Assembly: GCF_014077505.1 (NCBI RefSeq)
Contig: NZ_JACGWA010000001.1
Coordinates: forward strand, 496,001-560,000
Source: Colwellia sp. BRX10-3
GTDB lineage: Bacteria; Pseudomonadota; Gammaproteobacteria; Enterobacterales; Alteromonadaceae
Reading direction: 5' to 3'
Length of the DNA stretch: 64,000 nt
Part shown: positions 18,594 through 27,672 of the stretch, in pieces
How positions within the stretch are numbered: position 1 is the first letter of the stretch
Layout: every line of letters starts with the position of its first letter
Program-made: the position numbers and the translations under genes
Notes under the pieces: model-generated
The model's input: only the letters and a program-made list of their open reading frames with translations
What the model was told of the DNA's origin: nothing
The model's database searches: none

Positions 18594-19871
18594 TTGGATA
18601 ACATCTCTACCGATATGCTGTTTGTCGTGCTCGGCATACTCATATTCATATCAGCCTATTTCTCTGGCTCTGAAACGGGCATGATGTCGATTAATCGATA
18701 TCGGTTAAAACACTTAGAAAAGCAAAATCATCGCGGCGCCAAACGTGTCAGTAAATTACTGGCAAAACCAGATAAATTAATTGGCTTGATCCTGATTGGC
18801 AATAACTTAGTCAATATTTTTGCGACCCTGATTACCGGCATAATAGCGCAACGATTATACGGCGATGCAGGTGTGTTTTATTCAGGTTTGTTACTGACCT
18901 TAGTTATTTTAATTTTTGCCGAAATAACACCAAAGACACTGGCCGCACTGTACCCAGAAAAAGTCGCTTTTCCGAGTTCATTAATCCTCACTTTATTGCT
19001 GAAGCTTCTATACCCATTCGTTATCGCGGTAAATTGGATCACCAATGGCATATTAGCCATATTAGGTATTAGTTCAGAACAACGAGAGCAGCACAGCTTA
19101 AGCTCTGAAGAATTACGTACTGTGGTAAATGAGTCTGGTGCATTATTGAAATCTCAAGATCAAGATATGCTAGTCGGCATACTCGATTTAGAAAATGTCA
19201 CCGTTGAAGATATTATGATCCCACGCAATGAGCTTGTTGGTATCGATATTAATAACGAGTGGAAGCGTATCCAAAAGCAACTAACGCAATCGAACCATAC
19301 TCGAGTGCTATTATATCGTGACAATATTGACGACGTTGTGGGTTATGTTCATATGCGTGATGCTTTACGATTAGTGTCGAAAGAACAATTTACCAAAGCG
19401 ACGTTGTTACGCGCTGTCCGGGAAATTTACTTTATTCCTGAAGGTACACCACTTAATGTACAACTGTTAAAGTTTCAACACGCAAAAGAGCGAATAGGCT
19501 TAGTGGTTGATGAATACGGTGATATTCAAGGTTTAGTAACGTTAGAAGATATTCTTGAAGAGATCGTTGGTGATTTCACCACAACCATGACACCGACAAC
19601 CAGTGATGAAGTCAACATTCAACCTGACGGTAGTTATTTAGTTGATGGCAGTGCAACCGTACGTGATGTGAATAAAGAAATGACCTGGAGCTTCCCAACT
19701 GATGGGCCAAAAACGATTAATGGCTTAATTTTGGAATACCTTGAAGATATTCCGGAGGCAAACTTAAGCGTTAGAATATCTGGTTACCCGCTTGAAATTA
19801 TCGAAGTGAAAGACAATATGATCAAAACGGTTAGAATTTTGCCCGACTTTTATGACGGTATAAAATCGTAG
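18594..19871 (+). CDS. CNNM/CorC-family membrane protein with CBS pair (YfjD-like)
   Basis: The 425-residue product has an N-terminal DUF21/CNNM membrane domain of four segments (MLFVVLGILIFISAYFSGSE and on), a pair of CBS domains (about residues 200-330, with DIMIPRNELVGID and GYVHMRDALR) and a C-terminal CorC/HlyC transporter-associated domain (PDGSYLVDGSATVRDVNKEM). Family members bind Mg-ATP through the CBS pair and are linked to Mg2+/Co2+ efflux. The start is TTG with an AGGA box 7 bases upstream. Its position after ypjD and near ffh matches the E. coli yfjD locus. Confidence 0.93.
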   Translation: MDNISTDMLFVVLGILIFISAYFSGSETGMMSINRYRLKHLEKQNHRGAKRVSKLLAKPDKLIGLILIGNNLVNIFATLITGIIAQRLYGDAGVFYSGLLLTLVILIFAEITPKTLAALYPEKVAFPSSLILTLLLKLLYPFVIAVNWITNGILAILGISSEQREQHSLSSEELRTVVNESGALLKSQDQDMLVGILDLENVTVEDIMIPRNELVGIDINNEWKRIQKQLTQSNHTRVLLYRDNIDDVVGYVHMRDALRLVSKEQFTKATLLRAVREIYFIPEGTPLNVQLLKFQHAKERIGLVVDEYGDIQGLVTLEDILEEIVGDFTTTMTPTTSDEVNIQPDGSYLVDGSATVRDVNKEMTWSFPTDGPKTINGLILEYLEDIPEANLSVRISGYPLEIIEVKDNMIKTVRILPDFYDGIKS

Positions 19872-19900
19872 TAATTTAATGCTAAGTAACAGTTTATATA

Positions 19901-19938
19901 AAAGCACACTTGATAGTTAATCAAGGGTGCTTTTTTTC
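19901..19938 (+). terminator. Intrinsic terminator of the CNNM/CorC gene
   Basis: AAAGCAC-A-CTTGA pairs with TCAAG-G-GTGCTTT (one mismatch) around a 7-base loop, followed by a run of seven T. It lies 30 bases past the stop. Confidence 0.92.
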
Positions 19939-20065
19939 TTTATGTCCCTGAATAACTCATGTTTTATAACGTTCTACTTTAACAATTATCCATTTCACTT
20001 AACGCTCTGCACTAAGTAAACATCATTTATGCATAAACAAATTCTGCACTACTTCAAAAGCATTT

Positions 20066-20156
20066 TGTGGATAGAATAATCATCACGCAAAGTTAATAAC
20101 AAAGTTATACACAGCTTTAGATCTGAGGATCATGTTTCCACAATTTCTGTGGATAA
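20066..20156. promoter_or_regulatory. Cluster of DnaA-box-like 9-mers
   Basis: Four sites lie in 91 bases: TGTGGATAG (20066-20074, one off consensus), TTATACACA (20105-20113, identical to the E. coli oriC R2 box), GTTTCCACA (20134-20142, two off) and TGTGGATAA (20148-20156, perfect reverse-complement consensus). Two GATC sites lie between them and an AT-rich tract follows. The window lacks the usual oriC neighbours (mnmG, dnaA, rpmH), so a DnaA-titrating or regulatory locus is as likely as an origin. Confidence 0.5.
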
Positions 20157-20707
20157 CAAATGCAAACCCTCTAAGAATTAAGCTTTGAATTTTGCAATCA
20201 ATTTTTCGTAAAAACACCAAGTTTTTTTTAAAAAACACCTAACTTATTTTCTAGCCCTTACTCACACTGAGTTGCTAAAAAATAATGCTAATTTTATTAA
20301 CTTTGGCAAGAAGTATGCAGTATTTACCTCCAAAAAAGTCAGCAGAAAAAATTAGAGAAGACGATACTCATTTATTAAATAGGCTTTTGTTTAAAATAAA
20401 TTATCAATGGGCTTTTCATACCTTATTTAATCCTAACAACAACGGAATGTTTAGCCACAACAGAAAAGTTTGTATTAGCGTGCTAGTTCAAACAAAATAA
20501 CTAACATGGTCACTACTTTCTAGTGTTAAAAAATGATAGTTAGTAATAACTGGGTACAGAAGATGGAAATAGAAGACTATGATAAAACATCTGCAGAACA
20601 AGACATTTCTACGCTAAGTGTAAGTTTGAGGCATGAGGTTGAATAGAGTAAAATGTTGGTACTAGCTAGAGGCTAAAAACTTGTTAGCCTCTGCCATAGT
20701 ATACTAG

Positions 20708-21340
20708 TTAGTCACCAAAAAATAAGCGCCATAACCAACCGTGATCAAGCTCTTCTTCACAGCTTTTAAGCTGACCGCTGTAGCGTTTAGCGCGGTTATC
20801 AACTTTACGGGCAACCTTACTTAGCCAAGCTTTTTGCTTATAACTTTTACGCTTAAAGCCACCCCAGCCTTCGTGATAGTTTAAATACTGGTTATACGCA
20901 TCCCATTTAGACACTTTATTAATTTTTTGAGTTTTAAAAATAAACCACCCCATAAAATCGATAGCATCTTCAAAGTCATCACGATCAGCACCGGAATTGT
21001 CTGTTTCTCTAACGTAGTCCTCCCACGTCATAGTTTTTGCCTGTGAATAGCCATATGCGCTACTTACACGACCCCAAGGGATAAAGCCAAGAACATAGTC
21101 CCTAGGAGGCAATGCACCGGCTTTAAATGAGCTTTCTTGATACATCATACTCATCGGTACATGAATGGGTACACCCCAACGCTCACGCATTTCTTTGGCA
21201 GCAAAATACCAATCTCTGTGCTCGCGAAATATTTCACAAAGATTTTCAGGATTTTTTGGAGGACTCGTGGCGCAACTCGATAACGTAAAGCAAGCCAACG
21301 CAGAAATAATAAGTGTTTTAAAAAAAGTCATGAATGCCAT
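20708..21340 (-). CDS. Lytic transglycosylase-like (SLT domain) lipoprotein
   Basis: The 210-residue product carries a lipoprotein signal with lipobox LSSC (acylated cysteine 23). The SLT-type catalytic start is MMYQESSF with the likely acid glutamate E69. The later AYGYSQAKTMTWEDY and YLNYHEGWGGF blocks match transglycosylase-like lipoproteins that bind or cleave peptidoglycan. It would sit in the periplasm, anchored to the outer membrane. The ATG at 21340 has no strong ribosome-binding site; a second ATG three codons in (21331) is possible and changes nothing functional. It is monocistronic. Confidence 0.85.
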   Translation of the reverse strand: MAFMTFFKTLIISALACFTLSSCATSPPKNPENLCEIFREHRDWYFAAKEMRERWGVPIHVPMSMMYQESSFKAGALPPRDYVLGFIPWGRVSSAYGYSQAKTMTWEDYVRETDNSGADRDDFEDAIDFMGWFIFKTQKINKVSKWDAYNQYLNYHEGWGGFKRKSYKQKAWLSKVARKVDNRAKRYSGQLKSCEEELDHGWLWRLFFGD

Positions 21341-21490
21341 TACTTAGTGTTGAATGGTTAATATCATGCCAGAATATTTATCACTTTTCAGATTTAAAGT
21401 CGTGATATATGACACTTTTAGCCAAAGAGCTTTAAAAACACTTAATTTTGATAGATAGGAGAAAAAGACTGTAACAACATGAACTTCAAA

Positions 21491-21521
21491 TATATAAACT
21501 TTACTATATAAAGTTTATATA
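21491..21521. repeat. Perfect 13-bp inverted repeat, 5-base spacer
   Basis: TATATAAACTTTA (21491-21503) and TAAAGTTTATATA (21509-21521) flank CTATA. Outside the arms GAAC and GTTC extend the symmetry loosely. It lies about 150 bases upstream of the transglycosylase start and could be an operator or an RNA hairpin; no T run follows. Confidence 0.6.
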
Positions 21522-21864
21522 GGTTCAGGAACTGTTTTTATTTTCAATACTCATAGTGAATAAGTGCGTTATTCCCTTATAGTGTTTTATATTTTATTTC
21601 ACATTTATTAAATAATAAATGTGCTTTATTTTGCGCTAAATTTATTAGATTTAACGATAGACTTACACTTATAAACTTGAAATAGAGTTAAACAGATAAG
21701 AAATATGCTCGATAAAACAATGAAGTAATTTAGATAAAAAGCTGATGAGTTTTCATTAAGGAAGAAAGGATAAATTAATTGCATAAAAAATGAACTAATC
21801 AAAAGTGTACGGGTCAAAATCTTTGAAAGCTACCACTCCCTGGACTGCTTTCTTGTTATTTGCA

Positions 21865-21891
21865 GCGCGTTACCCTAACGCGCTTTTTTTT
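21865..21891 (+). terminator. Orphan intrinsic terminator on the + strand
   Basis: GCGCGTT (21865-21871) pairs with AACGCGC (21877-21883) around a 5-base loop, followed by eight T. On the minus strand no T run follows, so it is directional. No + strand gene lies between it and the terminator at 19938, so it probably ends an unannotated transcript such as a small RNA. Confidence 0.75.
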
Positions 21892-21977
21892 GCCTGCTAT
21901 TTATGGAAAGGTTACCAGAGCGTCGATACAAGAGTATGGTTAAACGTGACGCGCTGATATTAAAAACTACATTATTC

Positions 21978-23570
21978 TCAAGAAAAATAGTCTTGCAAAA
22001 AAGTATCAAAATCCACTTTATCGCCCTGCTCAATCGCTGACTGTTTTTGTAATGAGTCTGCTACTGATTTGGTGAAGTATTCTTCGCTGAACTCTTGATA
22101 GTCATTGGCCAAAAGCTGTTGACGATACTCGACGGCCTTACTTAGCGCCAGTTTTGTTAAGGAATGATTTTCATTTACCACGGCCGCTAAAATTTGTGCT
22201 GAAGGTGTTAAACTCGCATCGCTAATTTTAGCTGCTTCCGCCTTAAGTACCTGACTGTATAACTGGCTATCGTTTGCTTGATCTAACAAGGTTGCAATAT
22301 CAGACATTTTAGCAAAGATTTCATTGCCCCATTGTTTAACAGATTTTTCTGCTGCGCTATTTTCTGCATTGTCGCCAGTAATGTCACGTAACAATAATGT
22401 CGGATCACGACCTCTTACTACCACTGCATCCATATTTTCTTCACTGGTTGCTTGTGCTTCGCAGTTAAGTATTGGGCTGGGTTCAAGCATACAAAAAGTA
22501 AGAAACACATCTAAAAATCTAACTTGTTCAACCGTAACACCTGTTGCTGAAAAAGGGTTAACATCGAGCGCCCTAACTTCAATATATTCAACACCTCTAT
22601 TTCTTAACGCTTCTGACGGCTTTTCACCGGCCTTAGCCACACATTTTGGACGAACTGGTGCGTATAATTCATTTTCTATTTGTAATACATTACTGTTAAG
22701 TTGCTGATATTTACCATCGACTTTGATGCCAATTTTTTCAAATTTTTTCGAAGGTAAATTGATGGCATTTTTCACCCCATCTAAATAACCCGATAAATTG
22801 TTATAGCAAATTTGCAACGACGACTGTTCGCTATTGGTATAACCTAAATCGCTCATCCTCAAAGAAGTAGCATGATCAAGGTACATGTAACCTTTATCCG
22901 TTTTTTTAAACGGCAGATCTGTGGGTTTATTTTTTAGAAATGAACCACAAATAGCCGGTGAACTCCCATATAGATAAGGGATCAGCCAGCAAAAGCGTTT
23001 GTAATTTCTTAATAGCGCAAAGTACTTATCAGAAATATAATCGTCAAGCCCATCAGTATTGTGCTCAACTTCTTGCATTGATTGAAAAAAGCTTTTCGGA
23101 AATGAAAAATTAAAATGTATACCTGAAATAACCTGCATCATGCTGCCATAACGATTTTTTAAACCTTGGCGATAAACTGTTTTCATTCTACCTATGTTAG
23201 ATTTTCCGAATTGCGCTAAAGGTATTTTATCGTCGTCATCAACAAAGCACGGCATACTCATTGGCCATAAAAGCTCACCATCAAGTTGGCTTAAAGTAAA
23301 TTTTTGCACATCTTCAAGTTGGGCAATAACCGTTTCAGGTTTATGACTAACAGGGGTGATAAATTCCATCAGGGTTTCTGAGTAATCAGTGGTAATATTG
23401 GGATGTGTTAACGCTGAACCTAATCGTTCACTGTGCGCGCGTTCAGACAAACGTCCTTGTGGCAACACTCGAAGTGCTTCACGTTCTATACCTCGACCCA
23501 ATTGGCTCAAAGAAGTTTGATGCTTTTCTTGAGCAAAAGCCTTGATATATTCGTTTAATGATAATGTCAA
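21978..23570 (-). CDS. gshA: Glutamate-cysteine ligase (proteobacterial type 1)
   Basis: This enzyme joins glutamate and cysteine with ATP, the first step of glutathione synthesis. The 530-residue product matches the E. coli type (518 residues) along its length: GRGIEREALRV near residues 23-33, DYSETLMEFITP (metal/ATP region), SGIHFNFSFP, and YIEVRALDVNPF. The start is TTG at 23570 with an AGGAAT box 6 bases upstream; there is no in-frame ATG nearby. It is monocistronic. It belongs to the glutamine-synthetase-fold superfamily, which also includes the odd protein at 51751-52854. Confidence 0.96.
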   Translation of the reverse strand: MTLSLNEYIKAFAQEKHQTSLSQLGRGIEREALRVLPQGRLSERAHSERLGSALTHPNITTDYSETLMEFITPVSHKPETVIAQLEDVQKFTLSQLDGELLWPMSMPCFVDDDDKIPLAQFGKSNIGRMKTVYRQGLKNRYGSMMQVISGIHFNFSFPKSFFQSMQEVEHNTDGLDDYISDKYFALLRNYKRFCWLIPYLYGSSPAICGSFLKNKPTDLPFKKTDKGYMYLDHATSLRMSDLGYTNSEQSSLQICYNNLSGYLDGVKNAINLPSKKFEKIGIKVDGKYQQLNSNVLQIENELYAPVRPKCVAKAGEKPSEALRNRGVEYIEVRALDVNPFSATGVTVEQVRFLDVFLTFCMLEPSPILNCEAQATSEENMDAVVVRGRDPTLLLRDITGDNAENSAAEKSVKQWGNEIFAKMSDIATLLDQANDSQLYSQVLKAEAAKISDASLTPSAQILAAVVNENHSLTKLALSKAVEYRQQLLANDYQEFSEEYFTKSVADSLQKQSAIEQGDKVDFDTFLQDYFS

Positions 23571-23961
23571 AATTATTCCTGATGCGTTACGCCAGCTAGT
23601 AACTGTTATTTAAGGGTGAAATGTCAATTTTCAATAGCTACAGTGATTTATTATTATCTAAATATGAGCTAGAACGAATAAAAAAGGTAGTAAGCGAGGT
23701 GTTAATTTTAGATAACTCACTTTAAACTCACCACCTTTAACTGATAAAATATATGCTATGTTGCGGCATTTATCCTTATCGACCCAAGTATTGACCCGAT
23801 TCAAGCAAAGTATATTTCTTTTTCTTTATAATTTTTAACTTAATGTCTGCAAGCATAGAGTTTCTTATTTCATGAGCTTACGGTAAAGTTAGGGGCTTTT
23901 GATCTTTTACGTTATTGCCAAAAGTTCAAAAGCCCCTGACATAAAATAATAAAGGTTTACT
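23571..23961. other. Intergenic region with antiporter leader
   Basis: This 391-base stretch between divergent gshA and nhaC contains their promoters and a long hairpin directly before the antiporter gene (23891-23937). No gene is visible. Confidence 0.6.
23891..23937 (+). promoter_or_regulatory. Long hairpin in the leader of the NhaC-like antiporter
   Basis: AGGGGCTTTTGA (23891-23902) pairs exactly with TCAAAAGCCCCT (23926-23937). After one T-T mismatch, inner CTTTT/AAAAG adds five more pairs and leaves an 11-base loop. It ends 24 bases before the start codon, so it is in the 5' leader and close to the ribosome-binding site. It could be a regulatory RNA fold. No known riboswitch consensus is apparent to me. 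Confidence 0.55.
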
Positions 23962-25320
23962 ATGCAAGACAGTGTTTTTAGCTTACTTCCCCCGCTTGTT
24001 GCTATTGTCATTGCCATCTGGCGAAAAAATGCACTTTTCGCACTTTTGTGTGGCGTAATACTTTGTTATTTAATGATAGCAAATGGCAACCCCATAGACG
24101 GTATAACTGGCACAACATTTGGCATTGCTGGAGTATTTTCCTCTTTAGGTAACGTTTACATTGTTAGTTTCAGCTTATTAATTGGTGCATTAGTGACGCT
24201 AATGAATCAGTCAGGTGCAGTAAACGGTTTTATTAACCACCTTGCTTCATTAAATTTAGTGAAAAATAGCCGACAAGCCAGTATTTTACCAACGGTGATC
24301 GGAACCACCATTTTCACCGATACTAATTTGAGTATGTTCACTGCCGGCATGGCAAGTCAAAAATTATTTGATCATCATGGGCTTAGCCGAGCTAGACTGG
24401 CTTATTTGGTTGATTCAACCTGTGCACCTATCAGTATTCTATTTTTAGTTAATGGTTGGGGAGCTTATGTTCTTGGCTTGCTAGATGGTTATTCATTTGA
24501 TGACCCAGTGGGTATTTTAATCGGCACCATCGGCTATAATTTTTACGCTATTATTGCTGTTGCTCTGGCTTATTACACCGCTTTTAGTGGCAGAGTTTTC
24601 GGGCCATTAAAGCATGCTGAATCCGTTGTACAAGAAAAGCAAAAAAACACGGTAGACCATGTTGCTCCAGCACATATTATGTGGCTACCTATGCTTACGC
24701 TGTTAATTGGCACTTTTGTGCTACTTTGGTATACAGGTAACGGCGATATACGAAGAGGCTCAGGCGCTTTTTCTGTATTTTGGTCGGTGGTTACAGCTTT
24801 AGTATTCTTGGTACTGTTAATAATGAGTCACAAGCTCATGTCTTTTTCTACTATCTTTAAAACCATCATTACCGGTATTAAATACATGTCGCCTGCCGTG
24901 GCAATTTTAGTGTTATCGTTTGCCTTTGGCGACGCCATTAAAGCCCTGGGTACTGGCGTTTATGTCAGCCAGTTAATTAACGTTGAAGTACCCTTGTTTT
25001 TAATGGCGCCAATCTTATTTATTGCGGCTGCTATTATGGCATTTGCGACAGGAACTTCATGGGGCACCTTTGCGATACTCATTCCCATTGCGGTGCCTAT
25101 CGCACAACAAAGTGGCTTGCCTATTGAGTTTTTAGTGGCTGCAGTACTGGGTGGTGGTATTTTTGGTGACCATGCTTCACCTATTTCAGACACCACAGTG
25201 GTTGCCTCTATTGCCAGTGGCTGTGATCACTTTGAACACGTTAAAACACAATTACCTTATACCTTAGTCGGAGGGATACTAACGTTGATCATTTACATCT
25301 TTATCGGGCTTAGTTTTTAA
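23962..25320 (+). CDS. nhaC: NhaC-family Na+/H+ antiporter
   Basis: This inner-membrane carrier has about 11 segments in 452 residues. The NhaC signature region is seen as TVIGTTIFTDTNLSMFTAGMASQ (about residues 112-134) and GTSWGTFAILIPIAVPIA plus GGGIFGDHASPISDTTVVAS (about 366-410), which carry polar residues inside the membrane. The family exchanges Na+ (or organic cations/acids) for H+. Substrate is not certain from sequence. Its stop overlaps the ATG of the pseudouridine synthase by one base (TAATG). A long leader hairpin precedes it. Confidence 0.86.
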   Translation: MQDSVFSLLPPLVAIVIAIWRKNALFALLCGVILCYLMIANGNPIDGITGTTFGIAGVFSSLGNVYIVSFSLLIGALVTLMNQSGAVNGFINHLASLNLVKNSRQASILPTVIGTTIFTDTNLSMFTAGMASQKLFDHHGLSRARLAYLVDSTCAPISILFLVNGWGAYVLGLLDGYSFDDPVGILIGTIGYNFYAIIAVALAYYTAFSGRVFGPLKHAESVVQEKQKNTVDHVAPAHIMWLPMLTLLIGTFVLLWYTGNGDIRRGSGAFSVFWSVVTALVFLVLLIMSHKLMSFSTIFKTIITGIKYMSPAVAILVLSFAFGDAIKALGTGVYVSQLINVEVPLFLMAPILFIAAAIMAFATGTSWGTFAILIPIAVPIAQQSGLPIEFLVAAVLGGGIFGDHASPISDTTVVASIASGCDHFEHVKTQLPYTLVGGILTLIIYIFIGLSF

Positions 25321-26024
25321 TGACAGAGCAAAGCTTAACCATTGTCGATCATCAAGCTGACTTTTTGGTCATTGATAAACCTCAAGACATAGGCTTTCAT
25401 GATGAAGATAATCTCGGTAGTGGCTTATTTTCTCAAATAAAAACCCAACTAAAAGCACAATTTTCATTAACCGAGCTATATCCTGTTCATCGTTTAGATA
25501 AAATGACTTCTGGGTTAATTATTGTTGCTAAAAATAGTGCTACCGTTAGAGCATTTCAACAACTGTTCGAACAACATCAGGTTGAAAAATATTATCTAGC
25601 TATCGCCGAAGGTAAGCCGAAAAGAAAACAAGGCTTAATCAAAGGTGATATGGAAAAAAGTCGAAGAGGTATGTGGAAGTTACTACGCACCATGGATAAT
25701 CCAGCGGTCAGTCAATTTTTATCTTACAGCATCGCCCCGAAACAACGACTCTATTTAATCAAACCTCATTCAGGTAAAACTCATCAAATAAGAGTAGCAC
25801 TTAATAGTATAGGTGTACCTATACTGGGTGATCCGCTTTACAACACTTGTATGAACACAGATAGGGGCTACTTACATGCCTTTGCTTTAAGCTTTAACTT
25901 GAATGATAGGCAATATCAGTATTGCTTACCGCCAAGCACAGGTACTGTTTTTCATAATACGTCAACGCTTGAGATTATAGAACAACTCACACCACCTTGG
26001 CAGCAACAGTGGCCTAAACTATAA
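25320..26024 (+). CDS. RluA-family RNA pseudouridine synthase
   Basis: This enzyme converts uridine to pseudouridine in RNA. The 234-residue product has the catalytic HRLDKMTSGL motif with aspartate D60, and the later KPHSGKTHQIRVAL and ILGDPLYN blocks of the RluA family. There is no S4 domain, and the length fits the short TIGR01621-like type. RNA target unknown. Its ATG shares an A with the antiporter stop, so translation is coupled, although the functions look unrelated. A terminator follows at 26061-26088. Confidence 0.92.
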   Translation: MTEQSLTIVDHQADFLVIDKPQDIGFHDEDNLGSGLFSQIKTQLKAQFSLTELYPVHRLDKMTSGLIIVAKNSATVRAFQQLFEQHQVEKYYLAIAEGKPKRKQGLIKGDMEKSRRGMWKLLRTMDNPAVSQFLSYSIAPKQRLYLIKPHSGKTHQIRVALNSIGVPILGDPLYNTCMNTDRGYLHAFALSFNLNDRQYQYCLPPSTGTVFHNTSTLEIIEQLTPPWQQQWPKL

Positions 26025-26060
26025 AGTACTTTAAACATCAATAAGTGGCGACTAAAAAAC

Positions 26061-26088
26061 AAAAAGGGAGCAAATTAGCTCCCTTTTT
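26061..26088. terminator. Bidirectional terminator
   Basis: AAAAAGGGAGC pairs with GCTCCCTTTTT around a 6-base loop. It serves the pseudouridine synthase on the + strand and the NSS transporter on the - strand. Confidence 0.92.
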
Positions 26089-26133
26089 GCTGACCAAACT
26101 TTCCTAAACTATTCTAAACTTCATGGTAAAAAC

Positions 26134-27480
26134 TTACAGTGAATGCCAGAAAACAATACCGATTGCTGTTGGGCAAACAAATTTAGTGTACCAAGGCCAA
26201 ATTTTCCAAAATAACGAATGTTCAACCATATCATTACCTTGCTTAAGTTCAGTCAAAATGTCGTTACGGAACCAAATCCAACCAACGAATACACAACACA
26301 ACATCGCAATAAGCGGTTGACCATAAACCGTAGAAATTGAAATAACTAAACCAAAAAGCACATCAAAATTAAACACAATTAAAGCGCTTAAAATAAAAAT
26401 ACCTAGGCCAATAAAAGTGGTCGCTTTTTTCCGTTCAATATTGTGGCGCTCTACGACATATGAAACTGGCCCTTCTAGCATTGAAATACTTGATGTTAAC
26501 GCTGCAATAGACATTAAAACAAAAAAGCCAAAGCCAACAAATAAGCCAATAGACCCCATGCCGTTAAATAACGTGGGTAGCACATCAAAAACTAAATTAG
26601 GACCAGAAATGAGACCACCATCAGCATCGAAAATAGCGACGCCTTGTGCTTGAGCTACATACATAGATGGAATAATTAATAATCCAGCTAAGAATGCAAT
26701 TGAAACGTCAATCAAGGTAACTTGTGCGCCTAAGGTCACTAAATTTTCTTTCTTAGAAATATAAGAGCCGTAAATCACCATTACACTGGTACCTAATGAC
26801 AACGAAAAGAATGCTTGCCCTAAAGCGCTGATTAATAAATCAGGTTCAAATACACGAGAAATATCAGGATTTAAATAAGCGGCAAAGCCTTCTTTTGAAC
26901 CATCCAAAGTAAAGACATAGATGATCAATAAAATCAGCAAACCTATTAGCATAGGCATTAAGCGCTTAGACCACTTTTCAATGCCCTGTTCAACACCACG
27001 GCGAATTATCGCGATAGTGAGCATCATAAATAAAGCGGTAAAAATTAAATTACGCTCTGTAGATTGTGATGTAAGCCAGCTTGAAGCTTCATTAAAGCCT
27101 AATAAAGACGTAACAGGCTCAATAGCATATGACATCATCCAACCCGCTAAAATGCCATAAAAGCTTAAAATTAGTGCTGCACAAATAATGCCGCCAAAGC
27201 CGACAACAAAAGCAAAGCGTTTGTGAAAAATATTTCGAGATATTTTCTGTAGTGACGTCACTGCATTGGCTTGTCCGTAACGCCCTATCAGTAACTCCGC
27301 CATAAAAGCGGGATATGCTAAACAAAAGGCAAGCACTAAGTAAACCAGCACAAATGCCGCGCCACCATTACTTGCGGTTTGTGTTGGAAAACCCCATATA
27401 TTACCTAACCCTACGGCAGAACCCGCAGCAGCCATGATAAAACCAAAACGAGAACTGAACGCACCTCTAGAAGCAGCCAT
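26134..27480 (-). CDS. Sodium-dependent transporter, NSS/SNF family
   Basis: This inner-membrane symporter couples Na+ entry to uptake of an amino acid or related solute. The 448-residue product begins with SSRFGFIMAAAGSAVGLGNI, the unwound TM1 that binds Na+ and substrate in LeuT-fold proteins (about residues 9-28), followed by WGFPTQTASNGGAAFVLVYL. It has about 11-12 membrane segments. Length fits the bacterial family. Substrate is unknown. It is a single-gene unit, with a terminator shared at 26061-26088. Confidence 0.93.
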   Translation of the reverse strand: MAASRGAFSSRFGFIMAAAGSAVGLGNIWGFPTQTASNGGAAFVLVYLVLAFCLAYPAFMAELLIGRYGQANAVTSLQKISRNIFHKRFAFVVGFGGIICAALILSFYGILAGWMMSYAIEPVTSLLGFNEASSWLTSQSTERNLIFTALFMMLTIAIIRRGVEQGIEKWSKRLMPMLIGLLILLIIYVFTLDGSKEGFAAYLNPDISRVFEPDLLISALGQAFFSLSLGTSVMVIYGSYISKKENLVTLGAQVTLIDVSIAFLAGLLIIPSMYVAQAQGVAIFDADGGLISGPNLVFDVLPTLFNGMGSIGLFVGFGFFVLMSIAALTSSISMLEGPVSYVVERHNIERKKATTFIGLGIFILSALIVFNFDVLFGLVISISTVYGQPLIAMLCCVFVGWIWFRNDILTELKQGNDMVEHSLFWKIWPWYTKFVCPTAIGIVFWHSL

Positions 27481-27672
27481 TTAAAACCATCATTATTATT
27501 ATTTGAATAAGCTAATTTACTTAAAGTATCAGGAAAAAAACAGCGTTTCTTATGAAAAAACGCCATGAAAGGTGTTTTAATTCATATTTGCACCGTAAAG
27601 ATTTAAGTACTGGTTAAATTACAGTCGAAAGTGAATTTACTTTTATCTATGATTATCAGAGACATTAAAAGT

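Larger units (their letters stand above)
19872..20707. other. Long non-coding region with terminator and DnaA-box cluster
   Basis: These 836 bases contain no gene I can support. The left part holds the corC terminator. 20066-20156 has four DnaA-box-like 9-mers, and 20180-20260 is very AT-rich with long A and T runs. The rest to 20707 has only a 71-codon open frame (20285-20500) without a good ribosome-binding site. Confidence 0.6.
21341..21977. other. Long non-coding region upstream of the transglycosylase and past gshA
   Basis: These 637 bases hold no convincing gene. They hold a perfect 13-bp inverted repeat (21491-21521) and a + strand intrinsic terminator (21865-21891) with no annotated + strand gene before it. 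A 63-codon minus-strand frame (21626-21817) would encode a hydrophobic peptide but lacks a ribosome-binding site. Confidence 0.55.

Noticed and set aside
20285-20500. 71-codon open frame on the + strand downstream of the DnaA-box cluster
   Set aside because: No ribosome-binding site at a good distance, no recognisable domain, mixed composition and no neighbour on this strand. An AT-rich gap easily yields such a frame.
21738-21775. CTGATGA followed by GAAA, resembling the hammerhead ribozyme core
   Set aside because: The closing stems do not form: stem II would start with an unpaired GT, and no stem I or III partner is present. Chance is more likely.
21626-21817. 63-codon minus-strand frame for a hydrophobic two-helix peptide
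   Set aside because: It starts with TTG and no ribosome-binding site; the internal ATG also lacks one. Its hydrophobic composition follows from T-rich DNA.
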